Shown: positions 26,104-35,083 of the stretch, in pieces
Position numbering within the stretch: the stretch's first letter is position 1
Layout of the letters: every line of letters starts with the position of its first letter
Assembly (NCBI RefSeq): GCF_030317205.1
Contig: NZ_JASZYB010000004.1
Location: forward strand, 701,628 to 765,627
Direction of reading: 5' to 3'
From: Variovorax sp. J2L1-78
Lineage (GTDB): Bacteria > Pseudomonadota > Gammaproteobacteria > Burkholderiales > Burkholderiaceae_C
DNA length: 64,000 nucleotides
Notes under the pieces: generated by a model
What the model saw: only the letters and a program-made list of their open reading frames with translations
The model's database searches: none
What the model was told of the DNA's origin: nothing
Position numbers and translations under genes: made by a program

Positions 26104-26972
26104 TCAAGCGCTCGCCGGGGCGACAAGGCGTCTCAACACCGTTTCGAGGTCGGTCGTCCCCTTCAGCGATGCATCACAACCGGCCTCGAATTCGATCCAG
26201 CCATCGTTGAAACCGTCCAGCATCCGGATGCGCGGCTGCGGGTTGGCCATCCCTTGCGAACGGAAGAGTGCGTCCCAGGTCGCCCGCGGTACGGCTGCGC
26301 CACGACATCGCGCCCGAGCACCCGGCCCAAGGCAGCGGCCAGCTCCAGAGGCGTGATGCGGTGCGGCCCCTCCAGCTCGACCACCCGGTGCCCCTCCCAG
26401 ACCTCGCGCAGCATCCGAACGGCCGTCGCCGCGACGTCTGCCGTCGCAACCATGGGCACCGGCTTGTCCTGCGGCTGCAGGAAGCTCGACACGACACCAA
26501 GCGAGCGCGCACCGTCGATGTCCCAAGCGGTGTTCTCCATGAACCACGCGGCGCGCAGGAAAGAAACCGGCATGGGCAGCGCCTGAAAGGCGCGTTCCAT
26601 GATCTGCAACTGGGTCAGCAGACTGTCTTGCGTCGCCTGGGCGCCAATGGTGGAAAGCGCCACCACACGCCGCGGCCGGACCTGCTGCAGAGCCGTGACC
26701 AGCGCTGCGACATTGGCCCGGGTTTCGGCGTAGCCCGGCGTCGGATCGAACACTGGTGGCAAGAGCACGAACACGGCTTCGGCACCGGCGAACGCGTCTG
26801 CCAGCGCCGCGGCATCGTCCATCGCGGCCAATGCCGTCTCGCCACCGAGACCGGTCCACGTCGATACCTTGGCCGCGTCCCGCAGAACGGCGCGTACGGA
26901 AACGCCTTCGGTCAGCAACGCTCTGGCGATCTGACCGCCGACCTGGCCGGTCACGCCGGTGATGACAAACAT
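26104..26972 (-). pseudogene. NmrA-family NAD(P)-binding protein, frameshifted
   Basis: The N-terminal part (MFVITGVTGQVGGQIARALL, nucleotide motif GxxGxxG, through LGRVLGRDVVAQP) lies in one frame. The conserved C-terminal part (VPRATWDALFRSQGM, later RIRMLDGFNDGWIEFEAG to the stop) lies in another. The frames would join if one G were inserted in the coding strand near 26292. The gene has a good AGGAG site before the ATG at 26972. Intact relatives are NAD(P)H-dependent quinone or azo reductase-like proteins. This is either a recent inactivation or a single-base sequence error. Confidence 0.78.
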
Positions 26973-27083
26973 GTTTTTCTCCTGATGCCACGCGGGGTGC
27001 GTAGCGTTGACCGGGAGTCTGGACGCGAACGCCGCGAAAGGCGATAGCATGGGAGGTATCTTGTTCATGCTTGGCAGTCATCA

Positions 27084-27992
27084 ATGGCAATGTTCGACGC
27101 GCAACTGCTCGAAGGCCTCGACGTCATGGCCGCCGTCGTCGACATGGCGAGCTTCAGCCGTGCCGGCGAAGCACTCGACATGTCCCAATCCGGCGTCAGC
27201 CGGGCCGTGGCGCGACTCGAGAGCAGGCTGGGCATCCGTGTCTTCGAGCGCAGTACCCGGTCGGTGCGTTTGACGGACGAGGGGCGCCGTTTCTACGAGC
27301 AGGTCATGCCACTGGTCGGTGCGCTCGAAGAGGCCACCAGCAGCGCCGCGGGAGGCACTGCCGCGGTACGCGGTCGACTGCGCGTCAACATCGACCCATT
27401 CTTTTCCCGGCTGATCCTCGGACCCAGGCTGGGCGCCTTTCTGGACAGTCATCCGGGTCTCGAGGTGGAACTGCGCAGCCGGGACGACCTTGGCGACATG
27501 GTGACCGACGGGTTCGACCTGGCCATCCGTTTCGGTCATCCGCAATCCTCGTCGCTGGTGTCCCGCAAGTTGTTCGATACACGGGTGTTGACCGTCGCAT
27601 CGCCGTCCTATCTCCGCCGCTACGGCCAGCCGACCGACCCGCGCGAACTCGAGGCAGGGCACCATCGGTGCATCCTGTTTCGTGACTCAACCACTGGTCG
27701 GCCATTCCCCTGGGAATTCCACCAGCGCCGACGAAAGCTCACCGTCGCGGCCCGTGGCGCCCTGACTGTCAACGATGCTGGCACCCTCTACAGCACTTGC
27801 CTGGCCGGTCACGGCATCGCCCAGTTGTTCGAACTGGGCGCCGAGCGTTACCTCGCCGGCAACCAGCTCGTGCCCTTGTTCCCTGACTGGCCGGACGAGC
27901 GCTTTCCACTGCACGCCTACTACCCCAGTAGACACCACGTTCCGGCCAAGACGCGGGCGCTGCTGGACTTCGTGACCAGCCTGCTGCCGTGA
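27084..27992 (+). CDS. LysR-family transcriptional regulator
   Basis: The 302-residue protein has a typical LysR winged helix (FSRAGEALDMSQSGVSRAVARLESRLGIRVFERS) and a substrate-binding domain of the CrgA/DsdC-like branch (FDLAIRFGHPQSSSLVSRKL). It is divergent from the NmrA and aldo/keto reductase genes with a 111-base gap, the classical arrangement for LysR control of neighbours that answer to oxidised or electrophilic compounds. An ATG two codons later is also possible. Confidence 0.87.
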   Translation: MAMFDAQLLEGLDVMAAVVDMASFSRAGEALDMSQSGVSRAVARLESRLGIRVFERSTRSVRLTDEGRRFYEQVMPLVGALEEATSSAAGGTAAVRGRLRVNIDPFFSRLILGPRLGAFLDSHPGLEVELRSRDDLGDMVTDGFDLAIRFGHPQSSSLVSRKLFDTRVLTVASPSYLRRYGQPTDPRELEAGHHRCILFRDSTTGRPFPWEFHQRRRKLTVAARGALTVNDAGTLYSTCLAGHGIAQLFELGAERYLAGNQLVPLFPDWPDERFPLHAYYPSRHHVPAKTRALLDFVTSLLP

Positions 27993-28560
27993 GTTGGGTC
28001 GGGCGACACGTACGAGGTGGTGACTGACTGTCAGCTTGCTCGCTTCATTCCCCGCGACCGCCGAGGCGCGCTGAGCGCTGAATAGGCTCACAGTGCAGTT
28101 CCTCACAAGCACCCTGTCGGCGGCGGTCAGGCTGCGCGGTCGTGTGCCAGCGATGGTTGTCGTTGTTTGTGCGCCATGGACGTACGTTGCTTGGTGCGTC
28201 AGGCGCTCAGCAAGAGATTGAACGACAGTCGCGTGCCGAGAAAACGTGCCATCAATGAGTGAGCGCGCGCTCAGGTTCAGCACCGCTCGCTTTGCAGATG
28301 CCGCAATGCACTTCGCATATGCGTACCGCGCCGCTCCGGCAGCGCGGTGTCGGCGCGACGTATCGAGCCCATCACAGGGCGGGACTTGTCAATTTCCGTC
28401 CCTGAAAGTGACAAACCGCGCTCATCCATCGCGCAGTTTTGCTTATCGCCGATATGGCACGAAGGCTGCACCGTTTGTCAGCGAGGGGCGAAAGCCAGAA
28501 AAAAGTCGCGATCCGTGGGACAGCTCACTGGCGCGCGCACAACAAAACGAGGAACCCATC
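27993..28560. other. Intergenic region, no gene seen
   Basis: No convincing coding region lies in this 568-base gap between the LysR gene and the di-heme lipoprotein gene. Frames that cross it give low-complexity translations without family features. It likely holds the promoter and leader of the downstream operon; GAGGAA precedes the ATG at 28561. Confidence 0.5.
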
Positions 28561-30930
28561 ATGGATACCAAGAAGGCCGCAAAGGCCACGCGCCGCCCAT
28601 TCGGCAACAAGGTTGCCGCTGCAGGCCTGCTAGTGATCGTCGCCGCTGTGATCGCCGCCTGCGGCGGCGGTTCAGGCAGTTCTGCGGGCGGCAGCACGCA
28701 ACCTCCTGCGACCGGCACATCGCCTGCCGATTCATCAGGCGACGTCGCGATTGAGGAACCCAGCAACGTCGGAACGGACCGCGACGCGCCCAATCCGGTT
28801 CCGCCCACACCAGCGCGACCGGCCACGGTCGCCACGGCGGTCGACCCCAGCCTGGGCATCTCGAGCTACTACCCGCTGTTCGCGTTCGGCACGCCGATGA
28901 CCGAGCAGCTTCAGTACCGCGAAGCCGATGGCACCCTGGTCACGTTGATGGGCATGCGCCCTACCGAACGTCATGCACGCGAACGCGGTGAGGACTGGAA
29001 CGAGCCGGACAAGGCGCCGGGGCGTTACCTCACCTTCCCCTCGGCGTACTTCCAGAACCGCACCTATGGCATCGAGATCCGCGACCACGTTCCGGCGGGC
29101 AAGCAGCTCATCGAGATGACGCTGATCGTCAACGATGGCACGTTCGACGGGACCACCTTCAGCCTGTTCCGCAACAGCAATGATGAAGGCGTTCGCGACT
29201 ACGGCTGGTCGCTCAATACCGGCTTCAACAATCCCAAGATGGGCGGGAAGCCGATCTGTACGGCGGGAAGCCGCGACTGCAAGATCGACTTCGACTCGTT
29301 CTGGGACGTGCCCAAGGGACAGCCCCATCGTGCGCTCAAGATGGGCGACGTGATCGAGCTGGCGCCCGCGCAACGCATGGAGCGCTACGGCGACGGCATG
29401 CACGCCGGGGAGCCGACGCCCGAGAACCTCAGGGGCAAGGCGGTGGTCGACGGCGCGGGCAGCCGCTACTACTCGTTCGAGCAGCTCTATGTCGTCGGCA
29501 AGGGGCTGGCGCCGTGGTTCGGCGTGGCGCCACGCCTGAACTCCGCGCCGCTGCCCGACGACACGCTGCTGGGAGGAGCGACCAGCCTGTCGTACAACTA
29601 TTCGGAAGAGCCGATGCGCGTCTTCCAGCAAATGGCCAACAACATCGGCATCGTCAACGCCAAGCGCTTCGTGCAGGGCCGCCGGCTATTCCATACCTCG
29701 TTCCTGGACGGCAAACATTCGGAACACCCGAACGACAACCCTGTGTTCGCAGCGCATGTAGGCCAGCTCGGCCAGCGCTTCAACCAGGAGCGCTGCATTG
29801 CCTGCCACACGCTCAACGGCCGCAGCCCTGCACCGACCATCAACGCACGACTGGATGCGATGTCCGTGCTCACCGCGGCCGCCACGTCGACGGGTACGTC
29901 GCCTGTTCCTGATCCCACCTACGGCATGAACGTGCAACAGCGCTCGCGCAACGCCGGGGACGCAGACTGGGCGGTGAGCGTGCAGTCATACACGACGACG
30001 CCCTATGTGCTACCCGACGGGGAGCGGGTCGATTTGCAGAAGCCGGTCTATGCCTTCAAGGGCGGCGCGCCGGCGCAGTACTCCGTGCGGCAGGCGGCTC
30101 AGATCGTCGGAACGGGCCTGGTCGAGGCACTGGACGAGTCGACCATCCTGGCGCTGGCCGACCCGCCGGACGCCAACAGCGACGGCGTCCGCGGCCTGCC
30201 GAACTGGGTGGTGAATCCGGAGGATGGCAAGACCCACCTCGGCCGCTATGGCTGGAAGGCTTCGAAGGCAACGCTGCGCCAACAGGTCGGCGATGCCCTG
30301 CTCAAGGACATCGGCGTCACGAGCCCGGTGTACCCGAAACCCGAATGCCAGAAACTGGATGCGAACTGTCATGCCGCCGGCGGCGCCACGGCCATCTCGG
30401 CATCCGAACTAGAGCGCCTGTCCGACTATCTGTCGCTTCTGGCCGTCCCGGCGCAGCGCAGCTTGCGCAGCGGCTTCCCGGCCGACGCCCGCGTCTCGCC
30501 CGAACACGATGTGAACCCGACGCAGATCGCCCGCGGACAGGTGTTGTTTGCTCAAGCCCAGTGCATCGCCTGCCACACACCGCAGATGAAGACGGGCAAC
30601 AACCATCCGTTCGCGGAGCTGCGCAACCAGGTCATCCGCCCCTACTCCAACTTCCTGTTGCACGACATGGGGCCGGGCCTGGCCGACACGCTGGCCGAGG
30701 GCAAGGCATCCGCCAACATGTGGCGCACGGCGCCGTTGTGGGGTCTGGGCTCGCTGAACTACACACAGGGTGACGCGCAAAGCGTGCGTTATCTGCACGA
30801 TGGCCGGGCCCGCACGCTCATGGAAGCCATCCTGTGGCACGGCGGCGAAGCGGCAGGAAGTCGCTCGAGGTTCGAGGCGTTGCCGAAGTCGGATCGTACG
30901 GACATCCTGGTCTTCCTGAACTCTCTTTGA
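28561..30930 (+). CDS. Di-heme c-type cytochrome lipoprotein (DUF1111-like peroxidase/oxidoreductase)
   Basis: The 789-residue protein begins with a lipoprotein signal (VIVAAVIAACGGG) followed by a low-complexity linker. Two c-heme motifs are visible, CIACH at 412-416 and CIACH at 668-672. The region around the second, with MWRTAPLWGLG and FLHDGRARTLMEAILWHGGEA-type sequence, is characteristic of the di-heme oxidoreductase family related to MauG and cytochrome c peroxidases. It should be anchored in the periplasm. It precedes a second lipoprotein gene by 27 bases. Substrate is unknown. Confidence 0.83.
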   Translation: MDTKKAAKATRRPFGNKVAAAGLLVIVAAVIAACGGGSGSSAGGSTQPPATGTSPADSSGDVAIEEPSNVGTDRDAPNPVPPTPARPATVATAVDPSLGISSYYPLFAFGTPMTEQLQYREADGTLVTLMGMRPTERHARERGEDWNEPDKAPGRYLTFPSAYFQNRTYGIEIRDHVPAGKQLIEMTLIVNDGTFDGTTFSLFRNSNDEGVRDYGWSLNTGFNNPKMGGKPICTAGSRDCKIDFDSFWDVPKGQPHRALKMGDVIELAPAQRMERYGDGMHAGEPTPENLRGKAVVDGAGSRYYSFEQLYVVGKGLAPWFGVAPRLNSAPLPDDTLLGGATSLSYNYSEEPMRVFQQMANNIGIVNAKRFVQGRRLFHTSFLDGKHSEHPNDNPVFAAHVGQLGQRFNQERCIACHTLNGRSPAPTINARLDAMSVLTAAATSTGTSPVPDPTYGMNVQQRSRNAGDADWAVSVQSYTTTPYVLPDGERVDLQKPVYAFKGGAPAQYSVRQAAQIVGTGLVEALDESTILALADPPDANSDGVRGLPNWVVNPEDGKTHLGRYGWKASKATLRQQVGDALLKDIGVTSPVYPKPECQKLDANCHAAGGATAISASELERLSDYLSLLAVPAQRSLRSGFPADARVSPEHDVNPTQIARGQVLFAQAQCIACHTPQMKTGNNHPFAELRNQVIRPYSNFLLHDMGPGLADTLAEGKASANMWRTAPLWGLGSLNYTQGDAQSVRYLHDGRARTLMEAILWHGGEAAGSRSRFEALPKSDRTDILVFLNSL

Positions 30931-30957
30931 TCTGGCTCAAGAACTTGCGAAGGCTCC

Positions 30958-31962
30958 ATGACTTCTGTACGTCCACGCACATCGACGCGGCCGACTCCGC
31001 CTGCTCGTCGCCAGTTTCTTGCAGCGCTTGCATCATCGGCCGCCGGCGTGGCGCTCACCGCATGCGGTGGCGGCGGCGGCACCGATGGCGGCAAGACCGA
31101 CACGGCGCCAGTGGCCGGCAACCCCGCGATGCCCGATGGCACAGCGCCAGAGTCGTCGGCGCCTGCGTCGGGCGCACCACCACTGGCCAAAAGCAGCAAG
31201 CGGGGCATCGCTTATGACCTGGCTTCTGCAGAGGACCTGAGCGCGCTCGCAACGGGCGTCAGCTGGTGGTACGACTGGGGCTTGCGCCCGAACGCCGCGG
31301 TCCCTGCCGATTACCGTACGCGCTATGGCATCGATTTTCAGCCGATGCTGTGGAACGGAAATTTCGATGCGACGGAAGTCACGACCTGGCTCCGGTCACA
31401 GCCGGACATTCGCCACCTGCTGTTGCTGAACGAGCCCAACCTCACGGACCAGGCCAACCTGACGCCCTCGCAGGCCGCAGCACTGTGGCCACGCTACGAA
31501 GCCGTCGCAGCGGCCACGGGGGTGAAGCTGGTCGGGCCGGCGATCACGTGGGGCACGATGACCGGCTACGCCGATCCCGTGGCGTGGCTCGATGCCTTCT
31601 ACGCCGCCTACCGTTCGGCCAACGGCAGCCGCGATCCGCAGATCGACTACCTCGCCTTCCATTGGTACGACTACGGCCTCGGTGCCCAGCTCGACCGGCT
31701 GACGAAGTACGGCAAGCCCTTCTGGGTGACCGAGTTTGCGAACTGGCACAGCCAGGCCGATGGGGCACGGATCGACACGGTGGCCAAGCAGAAAGCGCAG
31801 ATGACCGAGATGGTTGCCACATGCGAATCACGTTCCGACGTGTTTCGCTACGCGTGGTTCACGGGCCGATGGAGCAACGACGTGCACCACACCAGTCTGC
31901 TCGGCGCGAATGGCGTGTTGACCGAGCTGGGACAGCATTACCTTTCGCTGCCCTTCAACTGA
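30958..31962 (+). CDS. GH128-like glycoside hydrolase lipoprotein
   Basis: The 334-residue protein has a twin-arginine-like start (RRQFLAALASSAAG) and a lipobox ending at C36 (ALTACGG), then a low-complexity linker and a barrel domain. Likely catalytic glutamates are E159 (LLLNEPNL) and E259 (WVTEFANWH), matching the Glyco_hydro_cc/GH128 pattern of beta-1,3-glucan-active enzymes. It forms an operon with the di-heme lipoprotein, which suggests a shared role at the cell surface in using or sensing a polysaccharide. Confidence 0.8.
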   Translation: MTSVRPRTSTRPTPPARRQFLAALASSAAGVALTACGGGGGTDGGKTDTAPVAGNPAMPDGTAPESSAPASGAPPLAKSSKRGIAYDLASAEDLSALATGVSWWYDWGLRPNAAVPADYRTRYGIDFQPMLWNGNFDATEVTTWLRSQPDIRHLLLLNEPNLTDQANLTPSQAAALWPRYEAVAAATGVKLVGPAITWGTMTGYADPVAWLDAFYAAYRSANGSRDPQIDYLAFHWYDYGLGAQLDRLTKYGKPFWVTEFANWHSQADGARIDTVAKQKAQMTEMVATCESRSDVFRYAWFTGRWSNDVHHTSLLGANGVLTELGQHYLSLPFN

Positions 31963-32100
31963 GAGGTTTGCGTCGCGTTAGCACTTCGCCGAAGCCGACG
32001 CTGCCTGGAAGCGGCCCAACCGTCGTGCCGCTCAAAAGCGGCCATTGAGGTGATGCTGCGGAAGTGGAGTTAGGCGATTCCGGAATCTGCGGTCGCCGCT

Positions 32101-32235
32101 GTCGATTCCCATCCAGCCCTAAACCCCAGTTCTATATGAATCAACGACTTGCGTCGGCTTGCCTCACGAGCTTTAAAACTGCGGTTTCACTTAACTTTAA
32201 ATTCAGGGCTGTCTATCTCATCTAACTTTGCACCG
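32101..32235 (+). repeat. 135-bp dispersed direct repeat, copy 2
   Basis: This partner of 24933-25067 is in the same orientation. A 29-codon frame (ATG in this copy, GTG in the other) stays open in both. However, most differences between the copies change the encoded residue, so the repeat is not conserved as protein. Confidence 0.85.
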
Positions 32236-32328
32236 TGGCACCGGGGGCGGTGGCCTTAGCCAGCGAGGGGTGGCCATGGGCCCGCCGCAGGTGGCGTTTC
32301 GCGAAAACCACGCGACGTAGGGCAGGAT

Positions 32329-32348
32329 GCGCCCAACACCGGACCTTC
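32329..32348 (+). repeat. Cassette-junction motif, copy 1 (left edge)
   Basis: This divergent copy reads GCGCCCAACACCGGACCTTC. The preceding GGGCAGGAT fits the extended consensus GAGGCAGnATG seen at three other junctions. Confidence 0.55.
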
Positions 32349-32383
32349 GCCGTGCACCTCCAGTTCCACACCAAATTCCAACT

Positions 32384-32704
32384 ATGAGCAGCATCGGTGT
32401 CCTCGTTCGGGCCTCGCAGGAAATTGAAGAGCTCGACGCCGACTGGCTGCCGCTGCCGTTGGGCACCCGGCCCCATGTCCACGCTGTCATCTACGAACTG
32501 ACTGGCGTCACGACGAAATCGCAGCGGTTTGACCTTCGTCCGAAAGGTATTGCCTTGGAGCTTGAAGTCGGCGATGACGAGCCGCCGATGTCCGTCACTG
32601 CATCGGGGGTGTTCGACGAGGCGGCTGTTGCGATTCTGAAGAAGCTATGTACGGCTCTTGCCGCCCGGTTGTACGACAGCGAGGAAGGTCGATTCATAAT
32701 TTGA
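32384..32704 (+). CDS. Hypothetical protein in first cassette-like unit
   Basis: The 106-residue protein begins MSSIGVLVRASQEIEELDAD and is soluble and acidic overall, with a predicted beta-rich middle (VHAVIYELTGVTTKSQRFDL) and a C-terminal helix. I do not recognise a family. It lies between two junction motifs, 35 bases after the first and 14 bases before the next. Confidence 0.6.
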   Translation: MSSIGVLVRASQEIEELDADWLPLPLGTRPHVHAVIYELTGVTTKSQRFDLRPKGIALELEVGDDEPPMSVTASGVFDEAAVAILKKLCTALAARLYDSEEGRFII

Positions 32705-32718
32705 GCGACCGCCGCTGG

Positions 32719-32737
32719 CGGCCAACAGCGGACCTTC
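32719..32737 (+). repeat. Cassette-junction motif, copy 2
   Basis: CGGCCAACAGCGGACCTTC is a full match to the consensus, 14 bases after a stop codon. Confidence 0.8.
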
Positions 32738-32858
32738 ATGCCAGCCTTCCAACTTGCCAAGAACTGACCGACGGGCGTGCCCCATACCCGCCTGGAGCCG
32801 CGCCCAGCGAAACCTTTTGGAGGGCGCTCGTAGAATTCGCCGCTTTGCCGAGACAAAC

Positions 32859-33116
32859 ATGACCACTGCCAAGAAGCAAACGGCGTTCACGCGCCCCCTG
32901 ACACCCAGCGTCGAGCTCGCAGCTGTCATAGGTTCCGCACCCCAGCCTCGAACCGAGGTCACCAAACTGCTGTGGGGCTACATCAAGCTGAACAATCTCC
33001 AAAACCCCGCGAACAAGCGCAATATCCTTTGTGATGCCAAGCTTCAGGCGGTGATGGGCAAGCCCGAGGTGACGATGTTCGAAATGTCGGGTCTCGTCGG
33101 GAAGCACCTGTCCTGA
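32859..33116 (+). CDS. SWIB/MDM2-domain protein
   Basis: The 85-residue protein is almost entirely a SWIB domain: TRPLTPSVELAAVIG, RTEVTKLLWGYIKLNNLQNP, NKRNILCDAKLQAVMG, then a C-terminal helix. SWIB domains in bacteria occur alone or fused to topoisomerases and are thought to bind protein or DNA. It is a stand-alone unit between two junction motifs. The ATG at 32859 follows a weak leader. Confidence 0.85.
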   Translation: MTTAKKQTAFTRPLTPSVELAAVIGSAPQPRTEVTKLLWGYIKLNNLQNPANKRNILCDAKLQAVMGKPEVTMFEMSGLVGKHLS

Positions 33117-33454
33117 AGAGCGTTGCCGCACGCACGCATCGGCCCCGGCCGGCCAGGAGTCGACCTGGTCGGTGACCGGCCCAGACGGCCAAGAGCGGAA
33201 GTTCGAGGTCCGCGGCAAATTTCTTGCTCTCCTCTCCGCTGGTCTCGGTAAGCATCTGTCAGCAGCGAAGGCCCGACTGCCCTTTTACTTCTTCTCCAGT
33301 CTTGGAATGAGTCCAGGCCCTGTTGGCGTAGTGCGCGTCGGTTGCACAACCACTGTCTATAATTTTTGCTTCCGCTCCCCCGCCAAAGATCAGCAACAGC
33401 CGCATCTCAGCCAACTGGGGAGTTCTTCCCCTGTCTCACTGGCTGAGGTGTATC
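33117..33454. other. Non-coding region upstream of the ECF sigma factor gene
   Basis: No recognisable gene lies here. It holds a junction motif near its left end, then an AT-rich patch with TATAAT at 33358-33363 that could be a -10 box for the iron-uptake operon. I could not place a convincing -35 box or Fur site. Confidence 0.45.
33186..33204 (+). repeat. Cassette-junction motif, copy 3
   Basis: CGGCCAAGAGCGGAAGTTC, followed by GAGGTCCGC. The same tail recurs in diverged form at the right edge of the array near 48241-48265. Confidence 0.7.
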
Positions 33455-33931
33455 GTGCCCGAGCGCTTTTACAGAGAATTGCTGCGGTATTTCACTCGCA
33501 AGATCCGTGACGATGATGCTGCGGCCGATGTGGTGCAAGAGGCCTATACGCGCGTGTATGCGCTTCAGAATGCGGGGGGCGCGGTGCTGGAACCACGGGC
33601 TTTGCTGTATCACACGGGCCGAAACATCGTGGCCACCGCTGCGACCCGACGTGTCGCCGAGCAACGCATGCTCGACGCGCTCGCCCTGATCTCCAGCGAC
33701 AGCGCGCCGACGGCCGAGCACCAGGCGATCGCGCGCCAGCAGTTGAACAGGCTCATCGAGCGCCTCGCCGTCATGCCGCGCAAGCGACGGGAAGCCTTTA
33801 TCCTTGTGCGGATCCACGGCTATGCCTACAAGGAAGCGGCCGAGCACATGGGACTGAGCGAATCTGCCGTGGAGCGCAACGTCATGCGCGGGATTTTCGA
33901 TTGCGCAGGCCTCGCGCCCTCGCGCGCGTGA
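33455..33931 (+). CDS. FecI-like ECF sigma factor
   Basis: The 158-residue protein has region 2 (YFTRKIRDDDAAADVVQEAYTRV) and region 4 (LPRKRREAFILVRIHGYAYKEAA followed by LSESAVERNVMRGIF) of iron-starvation sigma factors. The start is a GTG at 33455 with GAGG nine bases upstream. The stop overlaps the fecR-like start. It should direct RNA polymerase to the receptor gene downstream when its anti-sigma partner receives a signal. Confidence 0.87.
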   Translation: MPERFYRELLRYFTRKIRDDDAAADVVQEAYTRVYALQNAGGAVLEPRALLYHTGRNIVATAATRRVAEQRMLDALALISSDSAPTAEHQAIARQQLNRLIERLAVMPRKRREAFILVRIHGYAYKEAAEHMGLSESAVERNVMRGIFDCAGLAPSRA

Positions 33932-34944
33932 ACGGCCGGACGCAAATGACGCCACTCACGCCGCCGCCCCGATCCATGATCGAGCATGCGCTCCTGCTGA
34001 TCGGCCGCACGCACAAGGGACAGCCGGAGACGGCACGTGCCGCGCAGACGGAGCTCGCAGCGTGGCGCGACCGCAGTGCAACGCACGCCGATGCCGTCCG
34101 AGCAGCGCAGCAACTCTGGGAGGCGACCGACGGCAGCGCGTTGGTGAACAGCGTGCCGGTGCCCCGCAGCCCCGCCCCAACCAATCTGACGCGGCGCCGG
34201 GTTGTCGGTCTTCTTGGCGCCAGCGGTCTGGCCGCGCTCCTGGCGGCCGGCGGGGGCTGGTACTGGCAGCAACCTGTCTACACCTTGAGCCTGGCCACCG
34301 GACATTCGCAAATGCTCGAACGAACCTTGCCCGACGGTACCCAGCTGAGCCTGGCCGCGCGCACTCAGGGATCAATCGTCTACTACCGCGACCGCCGTGA
34401 GGTCCGGCTGGTCGATGGCGAGATCCGCTTCCAGGTCACGCCCGATGCCGAACGCCCGTTTAGCGTCGCGACCGACTGGGGGCGCGTACGGGTGCTGGGA
34501 ACCACCTTCAGCGTCCGCGCACGCGAGAACGGCATGCGCGTCGCCGTCTCGGAGGGTCGCGTGGGTGTCTGGCCTGGTCGAGCGGACAGGATGCTCGTCG
34601 ACTTGGCGGGCGAGCCAGCGGCGGTCCTCCAAGGGGGCGAGGCGATCGAATCCGATGGGCAGCGCCTGGGGCCACCGATGGCGATTCAGCCCGACTCCGT
34701 CGGCGCGTGGCGGCACGGCTGGTTGGTCTTCGACAACACACCACTGCCCGAAGCCCTGGCGCGTTGGAACGATTACCTTCAGCGCCCCGTGAGGCTGGGC
34801 GGGTCCGCTGAACTGAACATGCTGCGCCTGAGCGGCAGCTTTCCCCTGCGCAATCCGCAAGCCTTTCTGGCCGGCTTGCCGGACATCCTTCCGGTCCGCA
34901 TCGTCCAGATACCAGGAGGCGCTGCCACCATCGAGATGCGTTGA
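33928..34944 (+). CDS. FecR-like sigma factor regulator
   Basis: The 338-residue protein has a cytoplasmic N-terminal segment, one membrane helix (VVGLLGASGLAALLAAGGGWYW) and a periplasmic FecR domain (HSQMLERTLPDGTQLSLAARTQ, WGRVRVLGTTFSVRA). A GTG at 33928 overlaps the sigma factor TGA (GTGA); an ATG at 33946 is the alternative. FecR proteins relay receptor occupancy across the inner membrane to the sigma factor. Confidence 0.87.
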   Translation: MNGRTQMTPLTPPPRSMIEHALLLIGRTHKGQPETARAAQTELAAWRDRSATHADAVRAAQQLWEATDGSALVNSVPVPRSPAPTNLTRRRVVGLLGASGLAALLAAGGGWYWQQPVYTLSLATGHSQMLERTLPDGTQLSLAARTQGSIVYYRDRREVRLVDGEIRFQVTPDAERPFSVATDWGRVRVLGTTFSVRARENGMRVAVSEGRVGVWPGRADRMLVDLAGEPAAVLQGGEAIESDGQRLGPPMAIQPDSVGAWRHGWLVFDNTPLPEALARWNDYLQRPVRLGGSAELNMLRLSGSFPLRNPQAFLAGLPDILPVRIVQIPGGAATIEMR

Positions 34945-35083
34945 ACGAGCTGTGCCCTCGTGGACGCGCTGCTCCGAGTTGGAGGAAGCGCTCGCAACTC
35001 AGATACATGGAGTTTCAATTGCTTTTGTCAGGGTTCGGGCTCCTCGTCGGTCTTCTGCATGAACCAACCAGAGGACTCGCTTC

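Larger units (their letters stand above)
31963..32383. other. Non-coding region holding repeat copy 2 and first cassette motif
   Basis: No gene is supported in this 421-base gap. It contains the second 135-base repeat and, at its right end, the first copy of the cassette-junction motif. It therefore marks the left edge of the cassette-like array. Confidence 0.6.

Noticed and set aside
27993..28560. A possible small gene upstream of the di-heme lipoprotein, including an in-frame extension of that gene starting at 28246.
   Set aside because: The extension lacks hydrophobic signal character, while the ATG at 28561 has GAGGAA upstream and directly opens a lipoprotein signal peptide.
24933..32383. 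Possible integron attC sites: ACCTAAC and ATCTAAC at the ends of the 135-bp repeats and GTTAGGC near 32070.
   Set aside because: The short core matches are not paired with a facing GTTRRRY or with L-box symmetry over the expected 57-141 bases, and similar cores are missing at the other junctions.
33172..33510. A 112-codon rightward frame before the sigma factor gene.
   Set aside because: The translation shows no family pattern, overlaps the better-supported sigma factor gene, and crosses a junction motif.
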